Shown here piece by piece: positions 55,852 to 64,000 of a DNA stretch of 64,000 nt. The position numbers were made by a program, and so were the translations under genes. Within the stretch, counting starts at the first letter, position 1; the number at the start of each line of letters is the position of its first letter. The DNA comes from Hyphomicrobiales bacterium. GTDB lineage: Bacteria; Pseudomonadota; Alphaproteobacteria; Rhizobiales; Xanthobacteraceae. The stretch lies in assembly GCA_003135415.1 (NCBI GenBank), contig PLBP01000003.1, forward strand, positions 100,239 to 164,238, in the 5' to 3' direction. The notes beneath the pieces were generated by a model. The model was not told where the DNA came from, did not search any database, and was given only the letters and a program-made list of their open reading frames with translations.

Positions 55852-55869
55852 CTCCGTCAAGTAATTGAC
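55842..55869. promoter_or_regulatory. Candidate MarR operator
   Basis: TTGAC-TCC-GTCAA (55848-55860) is a perfect inverted repeat. It is overlapped by a near-perfect direct repeat, AAGTAGTTGAC/AAGTAATTGAC (55842-55852, 55859-55869). It ends 15 bp before the MarR-GNAT start, a position suited to autorepression. Confidence 0.5.
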
Positions 55870-55884
55870 CGACCCTCCGAGGCC

Positions 55885-56814
55885 ATGCCCGGGCGTGCCT
55901 CGCAGGACAGGATCGCGGCACTTCGCCGCTTCAACCGCTTCTACACGCGTAAGCTCGGCGTGCTGGAGGAGCATTTTCTGCATAGCCCGTTCTCGCTGGC
56001 GGAAGCGCGCGTGCTCTACGAGCTCGCGCAGGGCGATCGGGCGACGGCGAAGGAAATCGGCGGCGTGCTCGGCTTGGATGCCGGCTATCTCAGCCGCATT
56101 CTCGATCGATTCGCGCGCGCGCGCCTGATTTCGCGCGTGGCCTCGCCCGCGGACGGCCGGCAAAGCTTGCTTGCGCTCACCCAAAAGGGAAAGGCCGCGT
56201 TCGCGCCGCTCGATCGGCGCTCGCGGGACGAGATCGAAGTGATGCTCCGCGCGCTTGTCGAGCGCGACCAAAAGCGGCTCGTTCAAGCCGCAGCCACGAT
56301 CGAGGCGCTCTTTGCCGGCAAGCGCGAGAGCGCCCCGGCGATTTCGCTGCGCCAAGCCAAGGCCGGCGATTTCGGCTGGATCGTGAGCCGCCACGGCGCG
56401 CTCTACGCCGAGGAGTACGGCTGGAACGAAAGTTTCGAAGCGTTGGTGGCGGAGATCGTCGCCGCGTTCATCCAGGAACACGATGCCAAGCGTGAGCGCT
56501 GCTGGATCGCCGAGCTTGACGGCGAGCGGGCGGGCTCGGTCATGCTCGTGCACGAGAGCGACAAGGTCGCGGAGCTGCGCATCCTTTTTGTCGAGCCCGA
56601 AGCGCGCGGACACGGCGTCGGCGGGCGGCTTGTTGGGGAATGCATCCGCTTCGCGCGCGCGGCCGGCTACCGCAAGATCACGCTGTGGACGCAAAGCATT
56701 CTCACCGCCGCCCGCGCGATTTATCTCCGCGCGGGCTTCAAAAAGGTGCGCGAGGCGGCACACGCAAGCTTCGGCAAGAAGCTCGTCGGCGAATATTGGA
56801 AATTGAAGTTGTGA
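55885..56814 (+). CDS. MarR regulator fused to a GNAT acetyltransferase
   Basis: This 309-aa protein has a MarR winged helix (about 1-145: SLAEARVLYELAQGDRATAKEIGGVLGLDAGYLSRIL, then the wing ASPADGRQSL) followed by a GNAT domain (about 150-309; acetyl-CoA loop VEPEARGHGVGGRLV). Such fusions occur in many bacteria and may link sensing of an acetylatable compound to its own control. No neighbour shows what is acetylated. An operator-like repeat precedes it. Confidence 0.88.
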   Translation: MPGRASQDRIAALRRFNRFYTRKLGVLEEHFLHSPFSLAEARVLYELAQGDRATAKEIGGVLGLDAGYLSRILDRFARARLISRVASPADGRQSLLALTQKGKAAFAPLDRRSRDEIEVMLRALVERDQKRLVQAAATIEALFAGKRESAPAISLRQAKAGDFGWIVSRHGALYAEEYGWNESFEALVAEIVAAFIQEHDAKRERCWIAELDGERAGSVMLVHESDKVAELRILFVEPEARGHGVGGRLVGECIRFARAAGYRKITLWTQSILTAARAIYLRAGFKKVREAAHASFGKKLVGEYWKLKL

Positions 56815-56834
56815 GCTTAAGCGATCAACCAATC

Positions 56835-57938
56835 ATGGCTCTTAAGGCGCACCGGCCGGCTCGTTTGACCGCTGCCGTCATTGGTCTTGGTAGCATTGGA
56901 GGCGTCGTCGCCGGCTGTCTCCGCGACGCCGATCGGCATGACGTCGTTGCCTGCGCACGAATTCCTGTCAAACGCCTCGTCCTCGAGCGGCCGGAGCGGA
57001 CCGTCGAGGTTCCGCTACGCACCCTCAGCAATCCCGCGGATGCAACGCGCGTCGACTGGGTGCTCCTGTGCACCAAGGCGCACCAGACGCCGTCGGCGGC
57101 TCCATGGTTGGCCCGGCTCTGCGATTCGTCGACGCGTGTCGCTGTGCTGCAGAATGGGATCGGCCAAGCCGCCCGCACCGCGCCGTTCGCGAATGGCTCG
57201 ACGATCATGCCGGCAATCGTCTATTACAACGGCGAGCGGCTCGCGCCGGATCATGTTCGGCTTCGCCACGTTGCCGAATACGATCTCGCCGTGGCGGATG
57301 ACGTGCACGGTCGCGCCTTCGCGGAATTCCTCGATGGCACGCCGTTACGCGTCCTGTTGAGCGCCGACTTCGCGACGCTCTCGTGGCGGAAGTTGCTGAT
57401 CAACGCCGTCGCCAATCCCATCACCGCACTGACGCTACAGCGGCAAGCGGTGCTACGGCGCGAGGACATCCGCGCGCTGTGCATGGCGATCCTCGACGAA
57501 GCGGTGGCCGTGGCTCGCGCCGACGGGGCCAAATTGGCGACCGACGAATCCGAGCGAACGCTGTCGACACTTCTCACCTATCCGCCGGAAGCAGGCACGT
57601 CGATGTACTTCGATCGCCTTGCTGGGCGAGCGTTGGAAATCGAAGCGCTGACGGGCGCGATTGTCGCCGCGGGTGAGCGATTCAGTATCGCGACACCTCT
57701 CAACCGCGCACTGCTGACGTTGTTGCGTGCCATCAACGATGCGGCAGGGGGCGGAACCGGCAGAGTCCTCCCTGCGGCCTGCGTCTATACGAACGTCCGA
57801 CGGACAAGCGCGCGCCGTTATCATAAGGATAGAAAAAATCCGCGCGGTGGCAAAACACTGATGCGGGCAACTATGGGGAAACGCCATGTTCGAGGGGTTC
57901 GAGCGAAAACGCGCCGATTGCGGCGAGGCGACGATTAA
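56835..57938 (+). CDS. Ketopantoate reductase-like oxidoreductase with an odd C-terminal tail
   Basis: This 367-aa protein opens with an NAD(P)-binding GxGxxG variant ([13 protein letters not shown]). It carries the ApbA/PanE features [17 protein letters not shown] and a catalytic Lys region [16 protein letters not shown], so residues up to about 300 are a normal ketopantoate reductase fold. The last 60 residues are basic and unlike the family, and the frame runs 53 bp into the next gene. A lost stop by frameshift near 57730-57800 is possible. Another substrate than ketopantoate is likely. Confidence 0.8.
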   Translation: MALKAHRPARLTAAVIGLGSIGGVVAGCLRDADRHDVVACARIPVKRLVLERPERTVEVPLRTLSNPADATRVDWVLLCTKAHQTPSAAPWLARLCDSSTRVAVLQNGIGQAARTAPFANGSTIMPAIVYYNGERLAPDHVRLRHVAEYDLAVADDVHGRAFAEFLDGTPLRVLLSADFATLSWRKLLINAVANPITALTLQRQAVLRREDIRALCMAILDEAVAVARADGAKLATDESERTLSTLLTYPPEAGTSMYFDRLAGRALEIEALTGAIVAAGERFSIATPLNRALLTLLRAINDAAGGGTGRVLPAACVYTNVRRTSARRYHKDRKNPRGGKTLMRATMGKRHVRGVRAKTRRLRRGDD

Positions 57939-58767
57939 TTACGTCATTGCCGGCAGCGGCCCGCCGGTCTTGCTGCTGCACGGCTTCCCGCAAAATCTCG
58001 CCATGTGGGCGCGCGTCGCCCCCTTGCTCGCGAAGAAATTCACGGTCGTCTGCGCGGATCTCCGCGGCTATGGCGATTCCTCCAAGCCGAAATGCGCCGC
58101 GGATCTGGCGAACTATTCCTTCCGCGCCATGGCCGCGGATCAGGTGGCGCTGATGAACAAGCTCGGCTTCGAGCGCTTCCATGCAATCGGCCACGACCGC
58201 GGCGGCCGCACCTGCCACCGCATGGCGCTCGACCGGCCGGACGCCGTGATCTCGCTCGCCGTTCTCGACATCGTGCCGACCTACGCGATGTTCATGGACA
58301 CCAACCGCTTTGTCGCCGGCGCCTATTGGCATTGGTATTTTCTGGCGCTGCCGGAGCCGTTTCCCGAGCGTCTGATCGGTCACGAAGCCGATTATTTCTA
58401 CGAGACCTGTCTCGTCGGCTGGGGCGCGACTGGGCTCAAGGATTTCGACCCGGAAATGCTCGCCGATTACCGGCGCTGCTGGAACGATCCCGCGATGATT
58501 CATGGCTCATGCTCGGACTATCGCGCCGCCGCCACGATCGACCTCGAACACGACCGCGCGGACATCGACAAAAAGGTGCAATGCCCGACGCTCGCCTTCT
58601 GGGGCTCGGCGGGCTTGATGCACAAGTTCTTCGATCTTGCCGCTGAGTGGAAGAAACGCTGCGCCGATGTGCGCTCGGCCTCGCTGCCAGGCGGGCATTT
58701 TTTCGTCGATCAGTTTCCGGCGGAGACGGCGAAGCTCCTCGAGGAATTTATTTCTTCGAGCGCTTGA
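57886..58767 (+). CDS. Haloacetate/fluoroacetate dehalogenase-like alpha/beta hydrolase
   Basis: This 293-aa hydrolase has the complete active-site set known from fluoroacetate dehalogenase. Nucleophile Asp104 and carboxylate-binding Arg105 and Arg108 are in GHDRGGR, with Asp128 and His271 completing the triad. Fluoride-pocket residues His149, Trp150 and Tyr212 are also present. The enzyme displaces halide from a haloacetate to give glycolate. A broader halo-acid or ester substrate cannot be excluded. It is convergent with ndh at 21 bp. Confidence 0.82.
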   Translation: MFEGFERKRADCGEATINYVIAGSGPPVLLLHGFPQNLAMWARVAPLLAKKFTVVCADLRGYGDSSKPKCAADLANYSFRAMAADQVALMNKLGFERFHAIGHDRGGRTCHRMALDRPDAVISLAVLDIVPTYAMFMDTNRFVAGAYWHWYFLALPEPFPERLIGHEADYFYETCLVGWGATGLKDFDPEMLADYRRCWNDPAMIHGSCSDYRAAATIDLEHDRADIDKKVQCPTLAFWGSAGLMHKFFDLAAEWKKRCADVRSASLPGGHFFVDQFPAETAKLLEEFISSSA

Positions 58768-58788
58768 AATCAGCGCCAGAAATCAGCG

Positions 58789-60021
58789 CTACGTGATCAG
58801 CCGTGCGCCACGCTGATAGGTGAGATAGCTCCACAGCCATGTGATCGCGACCACGAAGCGGTTGCGGATGCCGATCAAAAAATAAATATGCGCGACGCTC
58901 CAGAACAGCCAACCGATGAATCCGGTGAGCTCGATCCGGCGAAGTTTCACCACCGCGGACTTCCGGCCGATGGTGGCAAGATCTCCGGCGTGGCGATAAA
59001 CGAAGGGCTCTAGCGCAGGACTGCCTTCGACGCGCGCGCGAATGAGCTGCCCGACATAGCGCCCCATTTGCTTGGCGGCGGGTGCGATGCCGGGAACCGG
59101 CGTGAGCGGCGCCGCGGTGTCGCCGACCGCGAAAATCTCGGGATGCCCCGGCACGCTGAGGTCCGGCCCGACCTTGATCCGGCCGGCGCGGTCGCGCTCG
59201 GCTTCGATCCATTGCGCGGCGGGCGAGGCGACGACGCCCGCGGCCCAGACGATCGATTCCGAATCGATGCGTTTTTCGCCGAGCGAGACGCCGTCGCGGT
59301 GACACGCCGTCACCATCGCTCCCGTCATCACCTCGACGCCCATGCGTTCAAGCGAGCGTTTGGCATAGGCCGAGAGCTTTTCCGAGAAGGTGGGCAGAAT
59401 GCGCGGGCCCGCCTCGATCAGCACGATGCGCGAAGAACGCGGATCGATGCGGCGAAAATCGAAGCGGAGCGTCTGCCGGGCGATCTCGGCGATGGCGCCC
59501 GCCATCTCGACGCCGGTGGGGCCGCCGCCGACGATGACGAAGGTGAGGAGACGCCGCCGGTCTTTTTCCTTTTCCGCGGTTTCCGCGTGCTCGAAGGCGA
59601 GCAGGATGCGGCGGCGGACTTCGATCGCGTCGGTGAGCGTCTTCAATCCGGGCGCGCTCTCTTCCCAATCGGGATGGCCGAAATAGGAGTGCGTCACCCC
59701 GGTGGAGAGCACGAGATAGTCGTAGGGGAGGTCGATGTCGTCCGCGTGCACGACGCGCGCCGTTTCGTCGATGCCGATCACCGTCCCCATCACGACGCGC
59801 GCGTTTTGCTGCCGCCGCAGGATGCCGCGGATCGGCCAGGCGATATCGGCGGGCGAAATCACCGCCGTCGCGACTTGATACAAGAGCGGCTGGAAGCATT
59901 GGTGGTTCTGGCGATCGATGATCGTCACCTCGACCGGCGCTTTGGCGAGCGCGCGCGCGGCCTCAAGCCCGCCGAATCCGGCACCGATGATGACGACCCT
60001 TGTATGTGCGCTAGCGGTCAA
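58789..60021 (-). CDS. ndh: Type II NADH:quinone oxidoreductase (NDH-2)
   Basis: This 410-aa flavoprotein has two Rossmann folds (VVIIGAGFGGLEAARAL for FAD; FVIVGGGPTGVEMAGAIAE for NADH), the quinone-site region QPLLYQVATAVISPADIAWPIR, and FAVGDTAA. The C-terminal amphipathic/hydrophobic stretch (FWSVAHIYFLIGIRNRFVVAITW) docks it on the membrane. It passes electrons from NADH to quinone without pumping protons. The start is TTG 60021 with TTTGGAG upstream. moaB follows on the same strand upstream. Confidence 0.92.
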   Translation of the reverse strand: MTASAHTRVVIIGAGFGGLEAARALAKAPVEVTIIDRQNHQCFQPLLYQVATAVISPADIAWPIRGILRRQQNARVVMGTVIGIDETARVVHADDIDLPYDYLVLSTGVTHSYFGHPDWEESAPGLKTLTDAIEVRRRILLAFEHAETAEKEKDRRRLLTFVIVGGGPTGVEMAGAIAEIARQTLRFDFRRIDPRSSRIVLIEAGPRILPTFSEKLSAYAKRSLERMGVEVMTGAMVTACHRDGVSLGEKRIDSESIVWAAGVVASPAAQWIEAERDRAGRIKVGPDLSVPGHPEIFAVGDTAAPLTPVPGIAPAAKQMGRYVGQLIRARVEGSPALEPFVYRHAGDLATIGRKSAVVKLRRIELTGFIGWLFWSVAHIYFLIGIRNRFVVAITWLWSYLTYQRGARLIT

Positions 60022-60045
60022 TCAACGCTCCAAAAATCCTAATGG

Positions 60046-60600
60046 CTATTTTTTCGCCTTCGCCCGTTTCAAATGTTCATTCAGCCGCGGCAGGATTTCC
60101 ACGAAATTACAGGGCCGGTGCCGCAGATCCAGCTGATGCACGAGAATTTCGTCCCAGGCGTCGCGGCAGGCGCCCGGCGAGCCCGGCAGGCAGAAAATAA
60201 AGGTCGAGTTGGCGGTGCCCGCGGTGGCGCGGCTCTGGATCGTCGAAGAGCCGATCTTGCCGAAGGAAATCTGGTGGAAGGCGATCGAGAAGCCGTCCAT
60301 GCGTTTCTCGAACAAAGGTTCGACCGCTTCCGGCGTGACATCCCGCCCGGTAAAGCCGGTGCCGCCGGTGGTGATCACGACGTCAATCTTCTTGTCCTTG
60401 ATCCAAGCTTTCACCTGGGCGCGGATCGCCTTGATGTCGTCCTTCACCAGCGCGCGCGCCGCGCATTGATGGCCCGCGCCTTCGATGCGCTCTCGCAATA
60501 GCGCGCCAGATTTGTCCAAGGCCAAATCGCGTGTGTCGGAAACCGTCAGCACCGCAATCGAAAGCGGCATGAAGGGCTTGGAAGGATCGAGACCGGCCAT
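60046..60600 (-). CDS. moaB: Molybdenum cofactor biosynthesis protein B
   Basis: This 184-aa protein has the MoaB/MogA fold (IAVLTVSDTRD, VVITTGGTGFTGRDVTPEAVEPLFEK, FCLPGSPGACRDAWDEIL). It adenylylates molybdopterin. The SGD and TTGGTGF motifs are the nucleotide-binding loops. It precedes ndh by 24 bp. No other mo-cofactor gene is in the window. Confidence 0.93.
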   Translation of the reverse strand: MAGLDPSKPFMPLSIAVLTVSDTRDLALDKSGALLRERIEGAGHQCAARALVKDDIKAIRAQVKAWIKDKKIDVVITTGGTGFTGRDVTPEAVEPLFEKRMDGFSIAFHQISFGKIGSSTIQSRATAGTANSTFIFCLPGSPGACRDAWDEILVHQLDLRHRPCNFVEILPRLNEHLKRAKAKK

Positions 60601-60616
60601 GCCCCTTTATAGCCGG

Positions 60617-61180
60617 TCAGAGCGCGCGATGCATGACCAGCGCATCGACCGCGCCAAGCTTTGGGTGCTGAAAGGCGTTAGGGAGCCGTTCCACTGTATC
60701 GAAGCCGAAGCTTTGCCAGAGAAGCACCGCATGCTCGTTCGTCGCCACCACGAAATTGAACCGCATCGCGCGGAATTCGCGTTCCTTCGCCCGCGCGATC
60801 GAATCCGCACACACGGCGCGCGCGACCCCGAGGCCGGTGGCGGCGGGCGCGGTCATGTAGCCGCAATTCGCCATATCCGCGCCGGCGGATTGATTTTCTC
60901 GCAAATAATACGTGCCGAGGATTTCGCCTCCTGTGTCGGCGACGAACACCTCATGCGCAGGTGCGAACCAATAGGCGAGCGCTTCTTCTCGCGGCATGTC
61001 CCGAGGCAACGCGTAAGTTTCGCCCGCGCGAATGATCGGCTCGAGAATCCGCCAGATCGCCTCGCGGTCGCCGGACGCGGCAGGGCGAACGATGAGCGCG
61101 GACGCCGTCTTCAGCTCGATCCCTGCGCGAACGTGTTGCAGTCGTTGACGTTGCCGCTCTTGAAGCCGGTCTGGAACCAC
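60617..61180 (-). CDS. GNAT-family acetyltransferase, start uncertain
   Basis: The protein is clearly GNAT from IVRPAASGDREAIW onward (YLRENQSAGADMANCGYMTAPAATGLGVARAV is the acetyl-CoA region). No ATG/GTG/TTG occurs at the expected start. The nearest is GTG 61180, 70 bp inside the upstream zinc peptidase gene; a CTG at 61114 that overlaps that gene's TGA (CTGA) would fit the family better. The substrate is unknown. It follows the peptidase and precedes moaB on the same strand. Confidence 0.75.
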   Translation of the reverse strand: MVPDRLQERQRQRLQHVRAGIELKTASALIVRPAASGDREAIWRILEPIIRAGETYALPRDMPREEALAYWFAPAHEVFVADTGGEILGTYYLRENQSAGADMANCGYMTAPAATGLGVARAVCADSIARAKEREFRAMRFNFVVATNEHAVLLWQSFGFDTVERLPNAFQHPKLGAVDALVMHRAL

Positions 61181-62010
61181 TGCATGCGCTGCGCCCCCGA
61201 GCCGTGGGTGAAGGAATCGGGCACGATATAGCCTTGCGTCTGTTTTTGCAGGCGGTCGTCGCCGATCGCCGAGGCGGTTTGCAGCGCCGCTTCGATGTCG
61301 CCTTGCTCGAGGAATTTCCACTTCTGCTGCGAGTGATTGGCCCACACGCCGGCGAAGCAGTCGGCCTGCAGCTCGATGCGCACTTGCGCGGCGTTGCGCT
61401 GGCTCGTGCCCATGCTCTGTTGCGCCTGCTGCACCTTCGGCAGGATGCCGAGCATGTTCTGCACGTGATGCCCGATCTCGTGGGTAATCACATAGGCCTG
61501 CGCGAATTGGCAGGCCTTGCCGCTGCAGCCGTGGAAGCGGTTTTGCAGATCGTTGAAGAACGAAGTGTCGAGATAAACGCGCTGATCCTGCGGGCAGTAG
61601 AACGGCCCCATGGCGGCCTGAGCGAAACCGCAGCCCGATCGCGTCGCGCCGCGGAAGAGCACGAGCCGTGGAGGCTGGTAGCTGCGACCCAATTGGTCGC
61701 GGAAAATCTCAGTCCAACGATCCTCGCTGTCGCCAAGCACGGCGGCGATGAACTGGCCCTGCTGGTCGGCCGGCGTTCCGGTCTTGCTCGGCGGCGTCGG
61801 TCCTTGCTGCTGCGATCCCTGACCCTGAATCGTTTCGAGACCGCCGATCAGGATGCGTGGATCGACACCGAGCGCCCAGGAAATCAGCCCGACGATGATG
61901 AGACCGCCGATGCCGAGGCCGCTGCCGCCCATGCCGCCACCGCCGGTCATTGGCCCCGAGTCGCGGCGGTCATCGATGTTTGCGCTGCGCCGGAAATCGT
62001 CCCATTGCAT
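61111..62010 (-). CDS. Neutral zinc metallopeptidase (YpfJ family)
   Basis: This 299-aa protein has a glycine-rich N-terminus with one membrane helix (GLIIVGLISWALG) and the zinc motif HEIGH (His177-His181). It also has the family's FYCPQDQRVYLD and ELQADCFAGVWA (third ligand region). It is anchored in the inner membrane, and its substrate is unknown. The TGA overlaps a possible CTG start of the GNAT gene. Confidence 0.9.
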   Translation of the reverse strand: MQWDDFRRSANIDDRRDSGPMTGGGGMGGSGLGIGGLIIVGLISWALGVDPRILIGGLETIQGQGSQQQGPTPPSKTGTPADQQGQFIAAVLGDSEDRWTEIFRDQLGRSYQPPRLVLFRGATRSGCGFAQAAMGPFYCPQDQRVYLDTSFFNDLQNRFHGCSGKACQFAQAYVITHEIGHHVQNMLGILPKVQQAQQSMGTSQRNAAQVRIELQADCFAGVWANHSQQKWKFLEQGDIEAALQTASAIGDDRLQKQTQGYIVPDSFTHGSGAQRMQWFQTGFKSGNVNDCNTFAQGSS

Positions 62011-62164
62011 TTGATCTCTCCTGCGAAATTATTCGCGCCGATCCTTAGCGCTGATCCTTGGGCCGATTGTGGCGGAGCTGTGGGTTCGCTGCAATCGGGG
62101 CTTTGGCCGATCGCCAAGATAGGCTAGGCGCTAGGCGATTGAAACCGACCGGATCGCGCGCCCA

Positions 62165-62812
62165 ATGAATCCCGCGCCAAGACCGCCTTTGCTACGGCCG
62201 ACCTTCGCCCGCGAGGCCAACGCCTACCGGCGCGGACACGCGCTCGTCGCCGGCTGCGACGAGGCGGGCCGGGGACCGCTGGCGGGCCCGGTGGTGGCGG
62301 CGGCCGTCATTCTCGATCCCGCGCGGGTACCGAAGGGGCTGAATGATTCCAAGCGCTTGGAGCCCGACGAGCGCGAGGACTTGTTCGAGAAGATCGCCGC
62401 CAGCGCCGAGTTTGCCATCGCCGTCGCCCCGCCCGCGCGCATCGACCGCGACAACATTTTGCGCGCGAGCCTATGGGCGCTCGCGCGCGCGGTTCTAGGA
62501 TTGCCGCGCAAGCCCTCGCTCGTCTTCGTCGACGGCCGCGACGTGCTCGCGCTCGAGTGCGAGGTGAGGGCGGTGATCGGCGGCGACGGCATCGTCGCTT
62601 CGGTCGCCGCCGCCTCGATCGTCGCCAAGGTCACGCGCGACCAGCTGATGCGCCAGCTCGGTGCGGCGCATCCCGGCTATGGCTTCGAGCAGCACAAGGG
62701 CTACTCGACCGAGGTACATTTCGCGGCGCTGGAAAAGCTCGGCCCCTGCGTGCATCATCGGCGCTCTTTCGCGCCGGTCATGGCCGCCTACGGCATCGTA
62801 ATCGAAGATTAG
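62165..62812 (+). CDS. rnhB: Ribonuclease HII
   Basis: This 215-aa protein has the RNase HII active site: Asp32-Glu33 in [12 protein letters not shown], an Asp in LVFVDGRD (about 120) and [12 protein letters not shown]. It cuts the RNA part of RNA/DNA hybrids and single ribonucleotides in DNA. Its ATG is 5 bp after CGCGCCC with no clear Shine-Dalgarno. The TAG stop overlaps the short palindromic repeat. Confidence 0.94.
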   Translation: MNPAPRPPLLRPTFAREANAYRRGHALVAGCDEAGRGPLAGPVVAAAVILDPARVPKGLNDSKRLEPDEREDLFEKIAASAEFAIAVAPPARIDRDNILRASLWALARAVLGLPRKPSLVFVDGRDVLALECEVRAVIGGDGIVASVAAASIVAKVTRDQLMRQLGAAHPGYGFEQHKGYSTEVHFAALEKLGPCVHHRRSFAPVMAAYGIVIED

Positions 62813-62844
62813 AGCATGATCGGTTTTCAGAAAAGATCATGCTC
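62812..62844 (+). repeat. Short (33-bp) palindromic repeat, copy 5
   Basis: The outer arms GAGCATGATC/GATCATGCTC are kept, but the left inner arm (16 bp of the 49-bp form) is missing. It starts on the G of the rnhB TAG stop. Unlike the others it sits between two genes on the same strand. Confidence 0.9.
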
Positions 62845-62852
62845 AAAGTAAA

Positions 62853-64000
62853 ATGATGCACGCACCGGAATCGCAACGGGGGCCGCTCGAGGCCTCGATT
62901 TTCGTCGAAGCGCTGCGCGCGCATGCGGGCTCGTTCGTCGCAGGCGCCTTGATCCTTCACGCGATCCTGTGGACGCTCGCGCCCATCATTTCCGAGCCGA
63001 CGCCGAGCCCGAAAATCGCGCTTGGGCTCGCCATGGGGCGCGAATGGATGCTCGGCTATCCCGGCATGCCGCCGCTGGCGCCGTGGCTGATGCAAGCAGT
63101 CTATGCGCTGACGCACTCGATCGCGGTTGTGACGATGCTGGGGCCGGTCATGGTCGCGATCACCGGCTGGCTTGTCTTCGCGCTCGCACGCCGCATCGTG
63201 GGCGAGCGGCAAGGCGCGATCGCGGCCCTCGTCATGGTCAGCGTCCATCCGGTTGCCTTTCCGGTCGGCGCGCTCGACTCCGCGCTCGTCGAGATGCCGC
63301 TTGTCGCGGGCGCGGCACTCGCCTGGTGGCGCGCGGTGAAGGAGGGAAATCAGCGCGCTTGGCTCCTCCTCGGTTTTGCTCTTGGGCTGTTCCCCTATGC
63401 GGGCGCGCTCGGCATTTTCCTGCTCGCCGTCCTTACGGGCTTGATGCTTGCATCATCGACCGGGCGCACGACGCTGCGTGCGCACGACTCCTATGGCGGT
63501 GCGGCGATGGCCTTCGTCGTTTTTGCGATTGTGGCGGCCCCTCGCGTGGCGTGGCTTGTCACCCATGGCTTCGCGGGGTTGATCGAGGACGCGGCGGCGG
63601 TCGAGCCGATCGGCTTGATCCCGGCGTATGAGGCCTTCGGCGGCGCGCTCGCCGGTCATCTCGGGCTTGTCATCCTGATCGTCATCGCATCGCCGCTCCT
63701 CGGCGGCGGCCGCGCGGCCGCGACGATCGTGTCGCGCGCGCCGATCTTCGGTTTCACGCTCGCCGCCGTGCTCGTGCTCGCGACGCTGCCTTTCGTTCTC
63801 GCCGGTGTCGCGGCGAGCGTGCTCGGTCTTCGCACGACGATCGGCGCCTTCGCGCCGCTTCTGCTTTATTCGGGACTTCTCGCCGTCGTGCTCGCCGGCG
63901 ATAGCCTCCGCATCCACCGCCAGCGCGCGGCGGCCTTTGTCGTGATCCTGTTCTTAGTGCTGCCGCCGATCCTGGATGCGCTTACCGGATTCATCGCGCC
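62853..64000 (+). CDS. GT39/ArnT-like membrane protein (3' end outside window)
   Basis: The frame is open to the window end (382 codons), starting at ATG 62853 or 62856, 8 bp after the repeat. It encodes many membrane helices. The segment GREWMLGYPGMPPLAPWLMQ matches the conserved periplasmic loop of the ArnT/PMT-type glycosyltransferases, which add sugars from undecaprenyl phosphate to lipid A or proteins. The catalytic Asp-Glu pair of the first loop is not obvious here (ISEPTP). The class is likely, the substrate unknown. Confidence 0.6.
   Translation, partial: MMHAPESQRGPLEASIFVEALRAHAGSFVAGALILHAILWTLAPIISEPTPSPKIALGLAMGREWMLGYPGMPPLAPWLMQAVYALTHSIAVVTMLGPVMVAITGWLVFALARRIVGERQGAIAALVMVSVHPVAFPVGALDSALVEMPLVAGAALAWWRAVKEGNQRAWLLLGFALGLFPYAGALGIFLLAVLTGLMLASSTGRTTLRAHDSYGGAAMAFVVFAIVAAPRVAWLVTHGFAGLIEDAAAVEPIGLIPAYEAFGGALAGHLGLVILIVIASPLLGGGRAAATIVSRAPIFGFTLAAVLVLATLPFVLAGVAASVLGLRTTIGAFAPLLLYSGLLAVVLAGDSLRIHRQRAAAFVVILFLVLPPILDALTGFIA

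Overview
The window is 64 kb of a GC-rich chromosome (roughly 65% by eye) from an alphaproteobacterium, most likely Hyphomicrobiales (Rhizobiales), near the Xanthobacteraceae/Nitrobacteraceae. Four things point there. There is a CcrM-type GANTC methyltransferase next to mutY, a DUF721 gene, dsbA and smc. The F0 ATP synthase operon (atpI-B-E-F'-F) is detached from F1. HisRS is long (504 aa). Five copies are present of the GAGCATGATC...GATCATGCTC palindromic repeat common in this order. It reads as ordinary chromosome: I found no phage, transposase, CRISPR array, rRNA or tRNA, and no stretch over 300 bp without a gene.

Layout. 1-4.2 kb: end of malate synthase, an L,D-transpeptidase, an MFS carrier and an extensin-family lipoprotein. 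4.2-16.8 kb: a catabolic/transport region with a 5-oxoprolinase-type hydantoinase, a divergent LysR regulator with a clear operator, a D-glutamate-cyclase-like protein, two tandem MFS carriers, an amidohydrolase, an aldo/keto reductase, a TSUP exporter and an OxlT-like carrier. The cyclase and oxoprolinase could together convert D-glutamate through 5-oxo-D-proline to glutamate. 16.9-21.5 kb: a BacA-like ABC exporter, an HPP gene broken by an in-frame TGA, and a GtrB-like glycosyltransferase / YdjC deacetylase / GtrA set that may modify an envelope glycan or lipid A. 21.6-25.3 kb: hisG-hisZ and hisS. 25.4-31.2 kb: a DUF1304 protein, a sigma-54 activator, an omega-transaminase, a TipF-like degenerate EAL protein and a HAD phosphatase.

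31.2-43.7 kb: cheY-cheZ, a MaoC dehydratase, ribF, a chemoreceptor, ileS, lspA, a BamF-like exported protein, an active/inactive M16 peptidase pair and a lipoprotein. 43.8-55.1 kb: the F0 operon, smc, dsbA, DUF721, mutY, ccrM, a VOC protein and a radical SAM protein. 55.3-64 kb: a small GT2, a MarR-GNAT fusion, a ketopantoate-reductase-like protein, a fluoroacetate-dehalogenase-like hydrolase with its full active site, NDH-2, moaB, a GNAT, a zinc peptidase, rnhB and a truncated GT39-like membrane protein.

The most unusual signals are not whole new gene systems. All five palindromic repeats start on the last base of a TAG stop codon of a + strand gene, and the four full-length ones all lie between convergent genes. 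A second repeat family is inserted in frame inside the oxoprolinase. Two aminoacyl-tRNA synthetase genes carry internal low-GC patches of similar size. GANTC sites cluster at the start of ccrM. A tryptophan codon appears to have become TGA in the HPP gene. I did not find an overtly novel multi-gene system; the strongest functional hypotheses are the D-glutamate/5-oxoproline cluster and the YdjC/GtrB/GtrA cassette.
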